Origin: Lentinula raphanica
Lineage: Eukaryota > Basidiomycota > Agaricomycetes > Agaricales > Omphalotaceae
Assembly (NCBI GenBank): GCA_027919835.1
Contig: JANVFP010000012.1
Span: 1,054,001 to 1,118,000 of the forward strand
Direction of reading: 5' to 3'
Length of the DNA: 64,000 nt
In this document: positions 34,671 to 46,755 of the stretch, piece by piece
Layout of the letters: each line of letters begins with the position of its first letter
How positions within the stretch are numbered: position 1 is the first letter of the stretch
Position numbers and translations under genes: made by a program
Notes under the pieces: generated by a model
Database searches by the model: none
Seen by the model: the letters and a program-made list of their open reading frames with translations, nothing else
Told to the model about the DNA's origin: nothing

Positions 34671-36283
34671 TCATTGCACCACTTGATGGTGGAAAGTGAG
34701 TAAAAGCAACGCATCTTCCACTTTGATACCGCTTTTGTATGGAACCTTATCGATCTCTGCGATGGTCGCAGATTCCAACGCGGCAGATGTGAGGTTGCTT
34801 AGGTTCACCTGAGACGGCGGCAACCTAGCCATTGGAGGAGGTGACCGAGAAGATTCGGAGCTAGGAGTTACAGCCTCTTCATATTCTTCATCGCTTCCTG
34901 CATCTGTGACACTCCCGCTATGCATCGGGACCTTATCATCATACATGGCAGAATCATCGTTGGTCCACGTCGACGACGAGGGGGATCCGTAACGGGAGAC
35001 AGATGCGTCCCGATCATGATCGGCATAATCAACGTCGTAGTCATCGTCGTAGTCGTCGTCCCCACTGCCCGTCTTTTTGGCACGCTTGCGTGTGGTCTGA
35101 CGAAGGTTTCTGAACCAATTGGTAACCTTACCGAGGTCCCTATAATTACGACGGTAGGATCATCAATGAATACAATTATTGATGACGAAATCTCTAATAA
35201 CTCACATTCCGATTTGAATGGCGAGCGTTGTGCGCTCCTCTATGGTGGGATGAGCCGTCTTATGGAACATGTCCTTCAATGCATCGAGTTGATACGGTTC
35301 TGGCCGTGTACGTCTAGGCCTAGAGTTAAGGACGCTGTCGTACGGCGTCCCGCTCCTACGTCGATGGACTCTACGTAGATCAGGCGATTGGCTTCGACGG
35401 GCCCCGTTGACTGCAGGAAGAGAAGGATGCGAGTTTGCAGGCGGTAAGTTGAGTGACGGATGATGTGTTGGTGGTGGGAACGCAGAATACTTCCGAGCAG
35501 GAGTGTCAAAAGGATACTCGGTATTTGGGAAAGAAGCTGCCGTAAGCTCGGTATCGCCTTCCTGTCTTTTTTTCAAGATGCTGCGCTGATTTTGGAACCA
35601 AGTCGTGATGCTTTGATATCGCCTGTCAAGTAAGACTAATGAGTACAGCAAACTAGCACCGCACTAAGAGAATACACTAACATGCCAATACGATCTGCTA
35701 AAGCCTGTTTTTCTTCAGTTGAGGGCAGCGGATTAATATTGAAGAGATTTTTGAGTTGCTCGACTTGCTCTGGAGAGGGTCGCATACGGGATCGACGCTG
35801 CATATTGTCTTGGTCGTCGAAATGTGGGTTTTCCGTATTGCCAACGTAGAAGGGTGAGCCAATGCGAGTGTTATCATTAAAAGTTGGTGGTTGAGGATCT
35901 ATATCCTCGTCAGGTTCGTCCAAATCAGGTCGACGGAAGGAAGGAGTCGAGGAAGAGGACAGAGAGTTGATAGATGGATTATCATATGAAGCTGTGGATC
36001 TAGTCAACGTGCGTTTCTTTGAACTAGCTCGTTTATTTTGAAACCAAGCATTGACAGTCTTCGTCTCCCTGTATTAATGAGTAAGAAATAGACATAGAAC
36101 GAGGAAAAAAAATACGAACATTCCAAGACGCTCTGCAAGATTTACTCTAAGATCAAGCGGGGGGTGCTCATCTCTTTCAAATAGCTCATTTAAAGCGATA
36201 AGCTGAAAAGGAAGATGCCTGTGCCTCGGTTTCTTTTGCTTGTCCTTCATATCTGAGGACAGAGAGTGGGCAGCTGGAGGCAT
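34671..36283 (-). CDS. Homeobox protein with three homeodomains
   Basis: Predicted transcription factor of 478 residues in four exons: 36283-36120, 36068-35682, 35622-35206 and 35139-34671 (1,437 bases, exactly 479 codons). Homeodomain 1 (about residues 17-76) has WFQNKRASSKKR, homeodomain 2 (about 146-205) has WFQNQRSILKKR, and homeodomain 3 (about 285-344) has WFRNLRQTTRKR. Each begins with a basic arm (KKPRHRH, RRSRMRP, RPRRTRP). In all three the intron falls at the same place, splitting an ATG codon as AT/G after RLGM, RIGM or QIGM, just before the recognition helix. This points to descent by tandem duplication of an intron-bearing unit. The C-terminus is acidic (DDDYDDDYD) and Ser/Pro-rich, possibly an activation region. 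No TALE-type insertion is seen. Target genes are unknown. Confidence 0.88.
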
Positions 36284-36870
36284 TGTCGACTTGTGCCGAC
36301 AAGAGGGAGGACAGCAAAGAGGTTGAAGAAAGAGCCGGGTTTAGTAATGAGACAAAGGAATTTCGATGCATAAAGTGAAAGGTATCGTGGGAAACTAAAA
36401 ATAAATTAAATTTTCCCAAGTCCGTTTTAGAATTTTTGCGTTTTGTTCGACTACTTACTCGTCGTCCTCCGAGTCTTTACAACAACAAGCAGAGCATTTC
36501 TATTTTTTATTGTATCTCTGCTGGTTTTGTCCTGTAAAAAAACTCACAAATCCTCGAGCATTCCACAATGCATGTATGATTGCTGTCATGAAATCTAAAT
36601 CAGGTCATACTCGTCCCTCACTACTGTCAGCATCGGATAAAAATCCCTCATTCAATCGTTACAGCCTATTGAAGCTGTGGAACTAGCCTATAAGTGGTTT
36701 GCAACTTTTCCGGAGGAATCACTCTCTGAGATTCACCTCGGGGAAGAGTCGCACAGGATCCATTTCACTTCGTAGATGACTTATAGCTGAATGTACAGTA
36801 TGTTATTTGTTGATTCTGACATGAAAACTAGATATTTTAGATATGTAGTAGTCGGTCCTAGCAATGACGT
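36284..36870. other. Intergenic gap, promoter of homeobox gene
   Basis: About 590 AT-rich bases with no gene. Pyrimidine and T-rich tracts occur at 36420-36545. Nothing else was recognised. Confidence 0.6.
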
Positions 36871-38686
36871 TCATGGTGACTCGGGTCCAATATTCTTTAT
36901 CCATGCACCAATTGATCCCCTACGGATTTATGAGCGGAAAGGAATCCAAGCATGAGATGGAGATGGAACACATGAAATGAAATGGGTACTCACAGGAAAC
37001 CCTCATGACGCAGAAACAGTGCACGTTTCGTACCTTTGCTCCAGAATCGGATAGCGTAGGATAACGTCGTGATTGTCGCAGCATGTCCTAGATAAAAACC
37101 AGTTGGTATCTTTAACTCTATCGAAGATATCATTATAGAGTCCCAAGATTAGTCTTACCTCGGATAAAGCACCCGCCAAAGTAGATCCTTTCCAGGTTGT
37201 ACTTCTCCGCATTCATATAACTGATACAAGAAAAACATGTCAGCCGCCAGAAGGACCAATCTAAACCAAGGGAATGGTCATACGCAATCTGACCAATGTT
37301 ATTCGAAACTGCATAGAGTAAACTCTTGCTGATGTCTTCCGGCGAGAAGGTCCGTTTTCCTTTACCCTTCTTAAATACCTTACCAAACGAGCTGGCAATC
37401 ATCGTGGACTTGAGACCGAGTTTGCTGTAGTCCTGGCCGTAGATATCGCCGACCAGCATATCAACAGTCGCATTATCACCTTGCTCGGATAATTTCAGCA
37501 TCTCTACAAAAGCCGACGATGAGCGTTTATCGATTGAGAAGCAGAAGTGGAGGGACCCACCATCGAAGGATGTAGCTGGGGTCAGAAGACTAAGCAGACC
37601 CCAAAGGGTTCCTCCGCCGAGACTCGTCCCACTGACACGCTCAAATTGCCCGTCTTCGTCAACCTTGATAAGAGAGACTCCTGAACCAATGTTGACGAGC
37701 AGACAAGGCAACTGCGGCGTAGGGTTGCTTTCAAACGTGACAGAAAACTGTGGAGGGCTCGGACTTGGCCTTTCCAATATCCCATTGGGAAGACTACTAG
37801 GCAGGTCCGAAGAGGAGGGTGTGGGATGCGAAACGGACTGAATGAGTTCATCTGAGAAATAGTATGCCTCGTCTGGGATGAGAGTGATAAACTTCAACCC
37901 CTCAATTAAGCATTCCATCTCGTCCTCCCGCCTTACTTCCACACAAAGCGTATCTTTGAACAGCTCGTAGAACTTGTGGGCACCACCACCGGTAGCCATG
38001 ATCTTCACGCTCTTTCTCATGTCCTCGATCGACACTCCGTTCACCTTGGCTGAACGCTCGATAAGAGACTGAATGAACTCGACGCATTGGTGGATGTTGT
38101 CTGTCTCGAACCGCTCAAAGTTGAGCGAGCCTCCGGGAAAGTGCTGTGAAGTACGACGGAGCATTGTGTCCCGGAGCATTTCCGAGTTGAGCGTGAAGCC
38201 ATCTACGTGGTTCTGAGGGTCCAATACGAGGGGAGTAAGAGCACCATTGTGCCGAATGTTGGAACTGGAAGGAGAAGAGGAAGTCGGAAATTCGGCCGAA
38301 GGAGAATTAGATCGGGGGTCAGAGGTTCAAGTGGACTGGAAGAACCTCTGGTGGCTGCGATAGAAGGGGAAGATGGCGGTTCTGGTGATCTTGTGAAATA
38401 GACAACCTTTGCGAGAGAGCCTCCGACCTGTCAGAGTGAATGAGTTGATAATGTGAATTGTGATGGAGAGAACCATGTAACTCACGTCCACAGCGATATG
38501 GGAGACTGGTTCTATATGATTGGGAAAATAGATACCTCTGCTATCTCTGGTCTAATGGAATTGTTTAGGAGCCATCGGAGAATGAGTAATGTCAGGATCT
38601 ACCTCGGGAGACTCTTCGTCCAATATAACCGCTCCCCTGGTATCAACTTGGATGACTTTTACGGTTGGCAACGACGGCGTAGGCAT
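36871..38686 (-). CDS. Pantothenate kinase (eukaryotic type II PanK)
   Basis: Catalyses ATP-dependent phosphorylation of pantothenate, the first committed step to coenzyme A. The ATG at 38686 opens MPTPSLPTVKVIQVD. Short introns lead to IAVDVGGSLAKVVYF, the phosphate-binding first strand of the acetate/sugar kinase fold (the Gly-Gly-Ser-Leu-Ala-Lys motif of PanK). Then come IMATGGGAHKFYE, the second ATP-contact motif LVNIGSGVSLIKV, VSGTSLGGGTLWGLLSLL, and the C-terminal NNIGQIAYDHS, ERIYFGGCFIRG and GSIGAWIKNIGPESP, with the stop at 36871. A variable Ser/Pro-rich loop (about 38 residues) sits after the second helix, usual in fungi. All core motifs are intact. The length is about 470 residues. 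Confidence 0.9.
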
Positions 38687-39390
38687 GTTCAAAGCAGAAG
38701 AGGTGTTAATGAGAGAAGACGGACAAGAAAAACAATAACATCAGCCGATTTTCTTGGGGCTATATTATCTTGTCGGTTTCATTAGTGTCTTAAGGTAAGC
38801 GCCAGCCCCAGGGTAGACACCGAACACTACTGCTCATACCCGGTTATACCCTTCTCTATTTACTGGGAAACTTATTGCCTGCTTGTTCAAACCCAAAACG
38901 TTCCTCATTCATGCATTGCTTTTCACAGGAATTTTGGGAATTGTGATGACTCCGTGTAAGTAACTCAGGCTCTTTCTTCGACTAGTTATCGCTGAGCCAC
39001 ATGCAAGTTCCCCATGCCAATAAACCCTTCCTTCAGGCACTAAGAGCCTATTTCCGCATGCATGACCGCCCCATTCTTCTGGTTCGAGATTGTAGCTGTA
39101 CCAATCTTCTAATGATAGACACCATTGGTGGAGACCGTGTAGAACTGCATCGTCGTCTTGTTCGCATGCATGTAACACGGACCATTGACGATCGTATCGC
39201 ATTGTATCAATGTTCATGAAGATCCGATTCCTATGGTTCCACAACAAACCGCAAATACAAAATTCCTAGAGGAGTTCCGTGCGAGGCGGCTCAGAACCGT
39301 ACATCTTGGAGGAGCACGGCAAGTCTCCGCTGACAGTTCCGTTCGAGAAGAACATGACAGAGTCCCACACAGTCGCTTCCAATCCCGCGA
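38687..39390. other. Intergenic gap with no convincing gene
   Basis: About 700 bases between the PanK start and the p31comet-like stop. Plus-strand ORFs here (for example 39001-39219) have no family resemblance. An AT-balanced promoter for PanK is expected at the left end. Confidence 0.5.
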
Positions 39391-40860
39391 CTACCAGCCC
39401 GTGAACCCGACAAGTTTTCCATCCCAACTCCACCAAATCATTTCGTCGTCTTCGTCAACGTTTTCTTGTTGCTCGCCATTCGAACACGAGGGCTTTTGTG
39501 TGTGATTCAAGGACTGAGATCTTCCTGCGACCCACACACCTTCGACTTTTTGTTTTTGTTTCTGCTTTTGTGTTCGTTTTTTATCTTGATCTTCAGAAGA
39601 GGTATCGACATATAATCGCGTTTCTTCAAGGAAATCGTTCAATGTATGCTCCATCGAATTGGTGTAATTAGGTCGGGGGACCCAGGCTGGATGGGAAAAA
39701 CGACGTGGGGCACGTAATAGGACATGAGTTTGGGTTGGTGCTAATGATGAACAAAGTTATAGCCAAACACCTATGATTAAACCAAAGTTTACTGACCTAG
39801 TTCGCAAGCCATGCCACGCCCTTCGGCGTCGGCTATGGCAAGGGTACGGGACAGTAACTGATTAGCAGCACGAAGCTTTTGCTGTTCCTGTGCATGGTCT
39901 TGCAGATATGATGCAGATGCGGTAGATGTGGGAAGGGCAGCTTTATGCGGCGGAGGTGGAGGCAGTGGAGATGAAGGAGGTATGGCAAGATCAGAATCAC
40001 TGCTCACAGAAGATGTATCACTGTGATCTTCTGAATCTGATTCTTCGGGTTGTGAATTTGAATCTTCATCGTCGTTGTCCGCGTTAGCGAAAGATTCGTC
40101 CTCCTCGTCCAACTCCTCTTCTTCACTCTCTTCTGAGCTACCCTCGTCTTCTTCATCGTCGTCAACAATCTCTAGAGAAGGTTCGTCCCTGAGACCCCAT
40201 ATCTTAGCCTCCAGGCTATCAACAGCGAGTATGACTTTTGATTTGGCTGTGCCTATGCTGGGTCCTATGAGGATCGCCATGTAAGCTGGACTTGCGGGTT
40301 TTCGTGGAGCATCTGCGGTACCAGAAGCTAGTTGGTTCGTGAGCGTGGATCGCGCAAAAGCAGTAGATAACATAGTGAAGGTGGTATCGAGGTGGGATGA
40401 GAGGGTATCAAATGAATCAATGAGATCTCGCTGGAGCTTCGCAGCTCTTGGGTTCGACTAGAGTTTTTGGCATGTGAGCAGCAATAGTAGATAGATGTTA
40501 GCACCACATGCCTTTCCGCCAGGAAGACGAGATAATTGAAGCATGGGGCTGGACAGAGAAAACCCGACATGAGTGCAACAGAGGAATGAAGATAGAGGAG
40601 ACTTACAAGGGTATTTGATTCTTGAGGAACATTACATGACCCAATAGGCTCGTAGCAAGCTTAGCTGCCATTATATCTGGTACAGTATCCACATCGACAC
40701 ATACTTTTGGGATTCTCCGTGCACTGTTCTCGCCAATATGCTCGGTTCGTGTGCATTGTGGGGCAATTGGTTGGGCATTTGGGGTAATGTTTGTTCGCTC
40801 TTCTGTATGGTCGGAATGATTTTGAACAGGCGGAGCAGCGATAGGCGTTATGAAAGGCAT
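39391..40860 (-). CDS. p31comet-like (MAD2L1-binding protein homolog)
   Basis: p31comet is a HORMA-fold Mad2 ligand that, with TRIP13/Pch2, disassembles the mitotic checkpoint complex. From the ATG at 40860 the spliced protein shows ATSLLGHVMFLKNQIPFPML, like the animal motif of a helix ending QLPLPYEQL. It continues RAAKLQRDLIDSFDTLSSHL, MAILIGPSIGTAKSK (like the animal LLGGNALSPKE strand), and a C-terminal IWWSWDGKLVGFTGW, which recalls the animal IWFQAPVTFKGF end. An acidic insert of about 80 residues and a poly-Pro run (SPLPPPPPHK) interrupt the middle. The last intron joins ELAPTQTHVLLRAPRR. One internal intron seems to need a GC donor (AAG/gcatgt). Homology is judged by eye; a general Mad2-like or unrelated fungal protein is possible. 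Confidence 0.55.
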
Positions 40861-40952
40861 AGTAGTTGGGTGATGTCGATAAACGTTGAGTCTAAGAGAG
40901 TCTAAGCGAGAGTGGTTTAGATTCCCACGGATGTTATAACTTGCGATGGACC

Positions 40953-41206
40953 ATGAGTCTATCGTTCAGACTACCTTACCACACCCTTTCCCAAGCCGGG
41001 CACGTTCAATATGGCTGGAACATTACAGTCGACAGTGAAGGCGGGACCTATTACACCTCGGATTGGGATGCGTTCTTGGCGTTGAAGAAAAGGTCAAAAC
41101 CCATTTTCAGGGAAATGTTGTTACATATCGCACACCCGGCTGGTCTCTCCTGGCGCAGATCAAGGCGGAAGTTCAAGTATGCTGACTTTGATCGCACGAC
41201 CTGGTG
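40953..41206 (+). CDS. Possible small uncharacterised protein
   Basis: ATG at 40953 opens an 84-codon frame, MSLSFRLPYHTLSQAGHVQY, with an aromatic-rich middle (GWNITVDSEGGTYYTSDWDAF) and a basic end. It is divergent from the gene starting at 40860, only 92 bases away. The composition looks coding, but there is no recognised family. A splice into later sequence (about 41180-41340, with FNPPELQEQLLHIHY) cannot be excluded. Confidence 0.35.
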
Positions 41207-41207
41207 A

Positions 41208-41625
41208 TACTGAAGTTTTTAATCCTCCTGAACTCCAAGAGCAATTGCTCCACATTCACTACTGTAATGTCCTTCCATTAAACAAGTGGTATGCATTTGT
41301 AGATGGCGCTGCTCAGCGCTGCTCTCTATTTTGGAGTTTTGTCTGTCTTATCTTGATTCCGTTACATGATGTACATTGCGGCAGTAATCATTATAAGCAA
41401 CGTAAAAATTGTATAGAAGATGTGGTATATCTAGATAGTTCAAAGAGATGGAACATGAAGAAACAAGTCGAATCCGAAACGATAATTTACACATGACATG
41501 TAATGCTATAGATTTTGATAGTCTTGATAGATGAGAAATGGAATAACAGTGGTCTTCATTAAGGGTGGAGACCACCAAACAGTAGGGATCACCGTTACAT
41601 AGACAAGACATAAAAAGTTTCTGTG
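41208..41625. other. Gap, 3' regions of convergent genes
   Basis: About 420 AT-rich bases between the small plus-strand ORF and the stop of the large minus-strand gene. No gene was recognised apart from a possible extension of the small ORF. Confidence 0.5.
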
Positions 41626-44600
41626 TCAATGGTGCATCCCCACCGTAGTGTAAGGGTATGTCAAAGTTCCAACCTCCATCTTTGGGGAGACCATCTCGAA
41701 TTGCGACGAGTCTATACTCGGTCGAGTATCTGAAAAGCCATCATCGTCATCCGTCGTCCGTCGATCAGACTGAGAATCGAAGCTCGATTTTCTGGGACCA
41801 CCGGAATCGATGCTTAATTTTGCGCTCGAATCTAGACTGGAGTTTCGAGTCAAATCAGTTTGAAATTTTGAAGGTGGGGAACTATGCGAAGTGTTCGACG
41901 ACGAGGGACTATTCAGTGATTGGAGGGAAAAGACATCTGTCACGGTTGTCATCCTGGAGTCGGTAGAGGAGTTCGTTAAATGAGATCCTGTCCGTAGGTG
42001 TTCAGCGGGTGCTCGGGAGGCTAGGAAATGTTCCGGGATTTTGGGACTTGGTGGGAGATCAGCGACGCTGACTGAAGACCGATGAGGGCCATGGGATACG
42101 CTCGGCGCCCGTGGTCGGACTGTGCTAGTGGAAGCGGTACGTTCAGAACTAGAGCGAGAAGTAACACTGATAGAGTTCCTCTGTTCACCAGCTTGGTGCG
42201 CGGCAGCAGCAGCTTTCCATTTCAAGATCGACTTCCTCACGTTAGCCTGTCTGTTGTCTCCCGCTATAGAAGCACCTGCTGCGGCACCTATCGAACCTCC
42301 AGCGGAGCTAGCGGGGGACGGAGTTCTGCTGGGAGCCTGTGGAGGTAGTTGAGGTACGTTTGAGCTCATGCTTAGTTTCCTCTGCTGAGGTCTTCTAGCG
42401 GGCATAGGGTATGGGCTTTCTTGATCAAATTGCATGCGATCCCCGTTGGCTGATGATCTCAAGTGCAACCCGGCTTGCATTTGAGCAGCTATGATGGGCA
42501 TCGGGGCAGGCCTACCATTTGCTGGATGCAAAGGGATGGCTAGTTGATCGGGTATATCAGGTATATCGAGCTCTTCTGTGGACGGTCTCGTGGGCCTGAT
42601 AGGAGCTGTGGTTGCCTGGGGAAGGTTTTGAAGGGACTGAGGAGATGGAGCACGGGTAGAAGGAAGAGAGGATAAAGATGGTGATTTCAGAGCTTCATCA
42701 GGGGATGCACTTGGAGGGAACATGGGCGACTCTGGAATGGGACTAGGCGGTAACGCCATGGAGACCGACGTTTTGTTAGACTTCCTCCATAACTTTTTGA
42801 TACCCTTCATACTCATCACGGTTGTTCTGTTTCCTGATTTTTCTTTAGCACCGTCTTTACTCCCCGCATTTGCTGTGGTTGATGCTGACAAGTTCTTGGT
42901 TGAAGAGGTCGGAATTTCAATGTGATCTTTGGACGAATCAGCGGAAAAACGACTAGAAGCTTCGCTATTGCGGGGAGGCGCCTCCTTTATGCTAGCACTA
43001 GATATCGAAGTTGTCCGTCTTCGCTGACTGTCTTGCATCAGCTGTTCAACTGACCCACCGACAGGTACAGTGTCCCACACCTTGACACTCTGACGCGACA
43101 CCTCGGGTGGATCCGGTGTAGACGAGAATCGACCGAAAGGATCTGGCGATAATGGAATGATGGGGGAGCTATTATCTGAACCAGTACCAGATTGGGGCAG
43201 AGGGTTCAATGCGGGATAGAGGTTCTGTTCTTCCTCTGCCTCTTTACGTCTCTTCATGGTCTCAGCGGAAATGTCTGACGAACCACTACGTGAGCTTTGA
43301 TGCTTGAACGCATGGGGAGCAAAGGTCGATACGCCGTTGATAGCAAGCCGGGGAGGGGAAGAGCGAGAATCTGCACGAGATCTACGGTTGGTTCCCGGTG
43401 CGTCTCCGTCATCTTCAGCCAAGATAGAGTAAGGAACAGCGGGCCATTGCGCGCGGGAAGGAGAGCTTTGATGTAGAAGGTCGATGAAAGGTTTACATTG
43501 GAAGGTTTTGTAGAACTCACGAAGTGGAATTAGAGCCTTCCCTTGGTTTGGTGGGACTTTGGGCGACATCTCCTGTGCGTGAGTGTGGAGGTTGGTTACC
43601 TGCTTTCGTTGGTGATGAGGTATCTTGTCTGCCATGGGGAACACCCAAATACGGTGATTTTGGCGAAGAAAATGGGGGACTAAGTGCGAACTGGTCGTCT
43701 TCGAGGTCAGATTTGAGCGCACGCGGTGATAGTTGGGCCAGATTCTGAAAGGAAACCATTATAAACGCGTACATAAATACCATACTCGAATCCATGTCTA
43801 AAGAGGAAAAGGAACCAGCTTACTCGTTCGATCTCGTCCAACTTGGCTTTGAAGATAAGTTGACTTCTTCTGTCTCCAATATCATCGTCGTCGAGCTGTG
43901 GAAATGATGAGAACTTTTCTAACGGCAGATTATCATGGAAAGGCAAAGATGGAGATATGGAATGCGTAATGACTCTTAGCAACGAGGGCGTGAGGAAATT
44001 ACGCCAAAACCTGTTCGTTGGACTTCAAGATCAGATAAGCTCACCTCTCCCAAATCAAGATCCAGGTCATCATATACACCACCCGTTCTCTTCTCCGTTT
44101 CTAGTGGACTCTTCGTTCTGTATCCTTCAATATCATCTTCCACAACTTCGAGGCCTTCTGGATCGTTCGGGTACCTTCCTCTAGCATCTTGGACACCTTT
44201 CAAATAGGGTAAGCTTGTACTTCCGCTACTACTGCTGCTACCAGGGGGAGTGAAGGTTGCAGAGTTTAGCGGACTGGGAACCTTGAGTTCCTTGCTTGCA
44301 GCGCCACCGGCAGGATGAAGTACTAGTGGTGGAGGAACGCGCTTTTTGGACTGCGATAGCGAAGGTTTTTGTCCCATCTGTGCCATGATTTCAGAGATCT
44401 CCTGTGCGCCTCGAGTAAGCTCGCCCTGTTCGACCCCACCGTCTTCATAGTCACTGTCATCAAAATCGTCGTCGTCTAGGTCGCGTACATTTCTCCGTCG
44501 AGAGCCAAGACCGTTCAGATCTACGTGCGATGAGCATTGTACGAATTCAGATAACTGGAGAAAAAGGCTTACCGGGACCTGATGTAGATAGGACCCTAGC

Positions 44601-45929
44601 TGTCTCGTCCTCGTCCCCGATATCATCTTCCTCATCTTCCTCATCGTCAGTGGGTTGGCCTGTACTGCCCTGATTTTTCCATGAACGTGGACCGTCATTT
44701 TCAGCTGTTTTGGCCAATTTTAAACGTTTCGGAGGTTCGTTCCCATTCAGCTCCGATTCTGCCTTCTTTTTCTTCTTGACCCTCCGTCGCTTGACCCATG
44801 GTTCATACCAAGTCGCTTTTTTCCTGTCTATATCAAATTCCACCTTCGCCAATATCGGCATCAGCGAAGGTGAGTTCAAGCCGGGCAACGGAAGCGAATT
44901 GGCACGAAGAAGATTGGTATCAGCATCTGTGTTATCGAAGGAGTTGGAATGCGAAGTGGAAGGCGTGTCAGAATCAGCAATTTCAGAAGTCGGCGAGCGA
45001 GACCGAAGGGATTTAGTGAACGCGAGCGTAGAGGCGCTAGACGGTGTAGATGGAGAAGGATATGAACCCAGATGGTTTAGAGCCGTGTCTGAATTAGCGC
45101 CCGCAGCAGCTAGGAACGGGCGCAACGGAGAGACCGGTGTTCCAGAGTCGATAGCGAGGAAAGGTGGAGATGTTACTGGGCCAGGTAATCCAAGAGCAGC
45201 TAGCATAGGCGGTGATTCCTCGCGCTCGACCTTCCACACTCTTGTCCACAAATGTCTCCAGATTTCTTCAGACAATCTGGGACCAGGCTCTTCTCCTACA
45301 TCTTCCGCACCCGTTGGCGTTGTCTGATCCGAAGCACTGTGAGAGGGAGTAACGATGTACAGAACGATGCCCGTTATACTGGGTAGAGCATACTCTTTTG
45401 CAATTGCCCACAGCTGTGCCTGAAACGTCGGATGCACGGCTACCAGAGTACCTCTGCGAAACTGGGAGTGGTATCCCGAGCCAGAAGTGACATTATCCCG
45501 TAACTGAGAATCATGGGGTAGGTAAACGGGCGGAACGACATGGAGGAGGAATTTTGACGTGAACGTGTAAGGAGTGCCAGGATTTGAAACGCTGCCTGCA
45601 GAGGAAGGAGTGGGAGATCGCCTGAGAGAGGCATACGTTTCTCGCATCGAAGCGTAGGCGTCGGGTGTATTTAACGATAGTGCCGAAAAAGCGGGGGACG
45701 GAACCAAAAATGGGCTAGCTGCTCTCTCCACTCTGTCTTTTCGATGATGAACTGGAACAGGAGTCGATACACCCAGTGCATTGGCCAGTTTTGCTAGTCG
45801 ATGAGGAGGTAATGGTGCTTTCGGAGGTGCCCATGTTGGTGGAAGGGAGGTCGTTGCGGACGTTGGAGTGGTGTTAGGGTTATCGGAAGAGTTGGTCGTG
45901 TCATGAGTCGTTGTGGACATTTGCTGCAT
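41626..45929 (-). CDS. Large conserved fungal protein of unknown function
   Basis: About 1,300 residues in roughly six exons, from the ATG at 45929 (MQQMSTTTHDTTNSS) to the stop at 41626. The only globular part is near the N-terminus (about residues 125-240): FLLHVVPPVYLPHD, SQFRRGTLVAVHPTFQAQL, AIAKEYALPSITGIVLYIV and GPRLSEEIWRHLWTRVW. I recall similar wording in uncharacterised fungal proteins but cannot name the family. After that come basic (RRRVKKKKK) and acidic (DDEEDEEDD) tracts, then long Ser/Pro-rich disorder with patches such as RKSILKWKAAAAAHQAG. Introns near 44530, 44040-43900, 43800-43740 and 43520-43470 join the exons in frame (for example NSTS/SPSRAQWPAVPY). Many S/T-P sites suggest a phosphorylated scaffold; this is inference. 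Confidence 0.7.
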
Positions 45930-46755
45930 AGTGTAGGGTCAAAACTGTTCTACGCAACCCTGGTTTTTGGCGGACCTTAAGCTTAACGTCTATCAATGCT
46001 TGCCCACTACCCAATATTATACCCAAGCAAAGCAAGAAAAGTCGGAAATATCGGACTTGAAGAGACTGACGCGAATCAAGATGTAGGGTGACGACCAGAT
46101 GGTTATATGTGCATTGAGAGGACGTGAGGAGGTCAAACGTAAAGTGTAGAAGGACGCAGTTGAGAAAGTTGTAACAAATCAACAAATCATGATGTATTTC
46201 CTATTTAGGAAATGCCAGGGAATTAGACGCCTTAACGAGCAGGGCTGGGCTCAAGAGGCAGTTTCCAAACGCTCGAAGGCCACTTGAAAAGGCCTGTATC
46301 AGGATATCCAAGTATTCACCCTCTCACACTGTCCTCGACTCTTACACGTAGAGTAGCAAGTTGCAACCCAGAATCACAACATAAAGATGACACGTATTTC
46401 GACCTGGCTGTTTTGGGTTTTGACAGCGCGGCTTCAAAAGAGCGCACAACTCAAGGTCCTGGTGTCTCTTGGAGCCCGCTTGACCGTGTTTCAGACCAAG
46501 AACGACCGGGGTATAATAGAATGTTAGAATTACACGGGGAGGCGAGTTACAACTTGGAAAGCTGTGATACAACCATGAAACTCTTGTAAAGAAAGAGTAA
46601 GTGATGAAGTGTACTTCGGAGCGAAGGAAACAGACGGTCCTGAAAACAATCTTCAGGTTAAATAATGTAGCATATCCGATATACAAGAAAACGAAGTGAG
46701 ACGAAGGAGAATGGAGCGCGTTGAGGTAGCAATAATCATATTGAAATCGTCGAGC
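45930..46755. other. Intergenic gap, promoter of the large minus-strand gene
   Basis: About 830 bases between the start of the 45929 gene and the chitin synthase stop. Short ORFs on both strands (46284-46686) overlap each other and lack family resemblance. Nothing else was seen. Confidence 0.5.

Noticed and set aside
36420..36545. T-rich runs considered as a possible transposon end or origin
   Set aside because: No terminal inverted repeats, target-site duplication or coding remnant was seen; ordinary promoter-type AT richness explains it.
44710..45327. Plus-strand ORF of 205 codons within the large minus-strand gene
   Set aside because: Antisense shadow of a Ser/Pro-rich coding exon; low-complexity product and no splice or start context.
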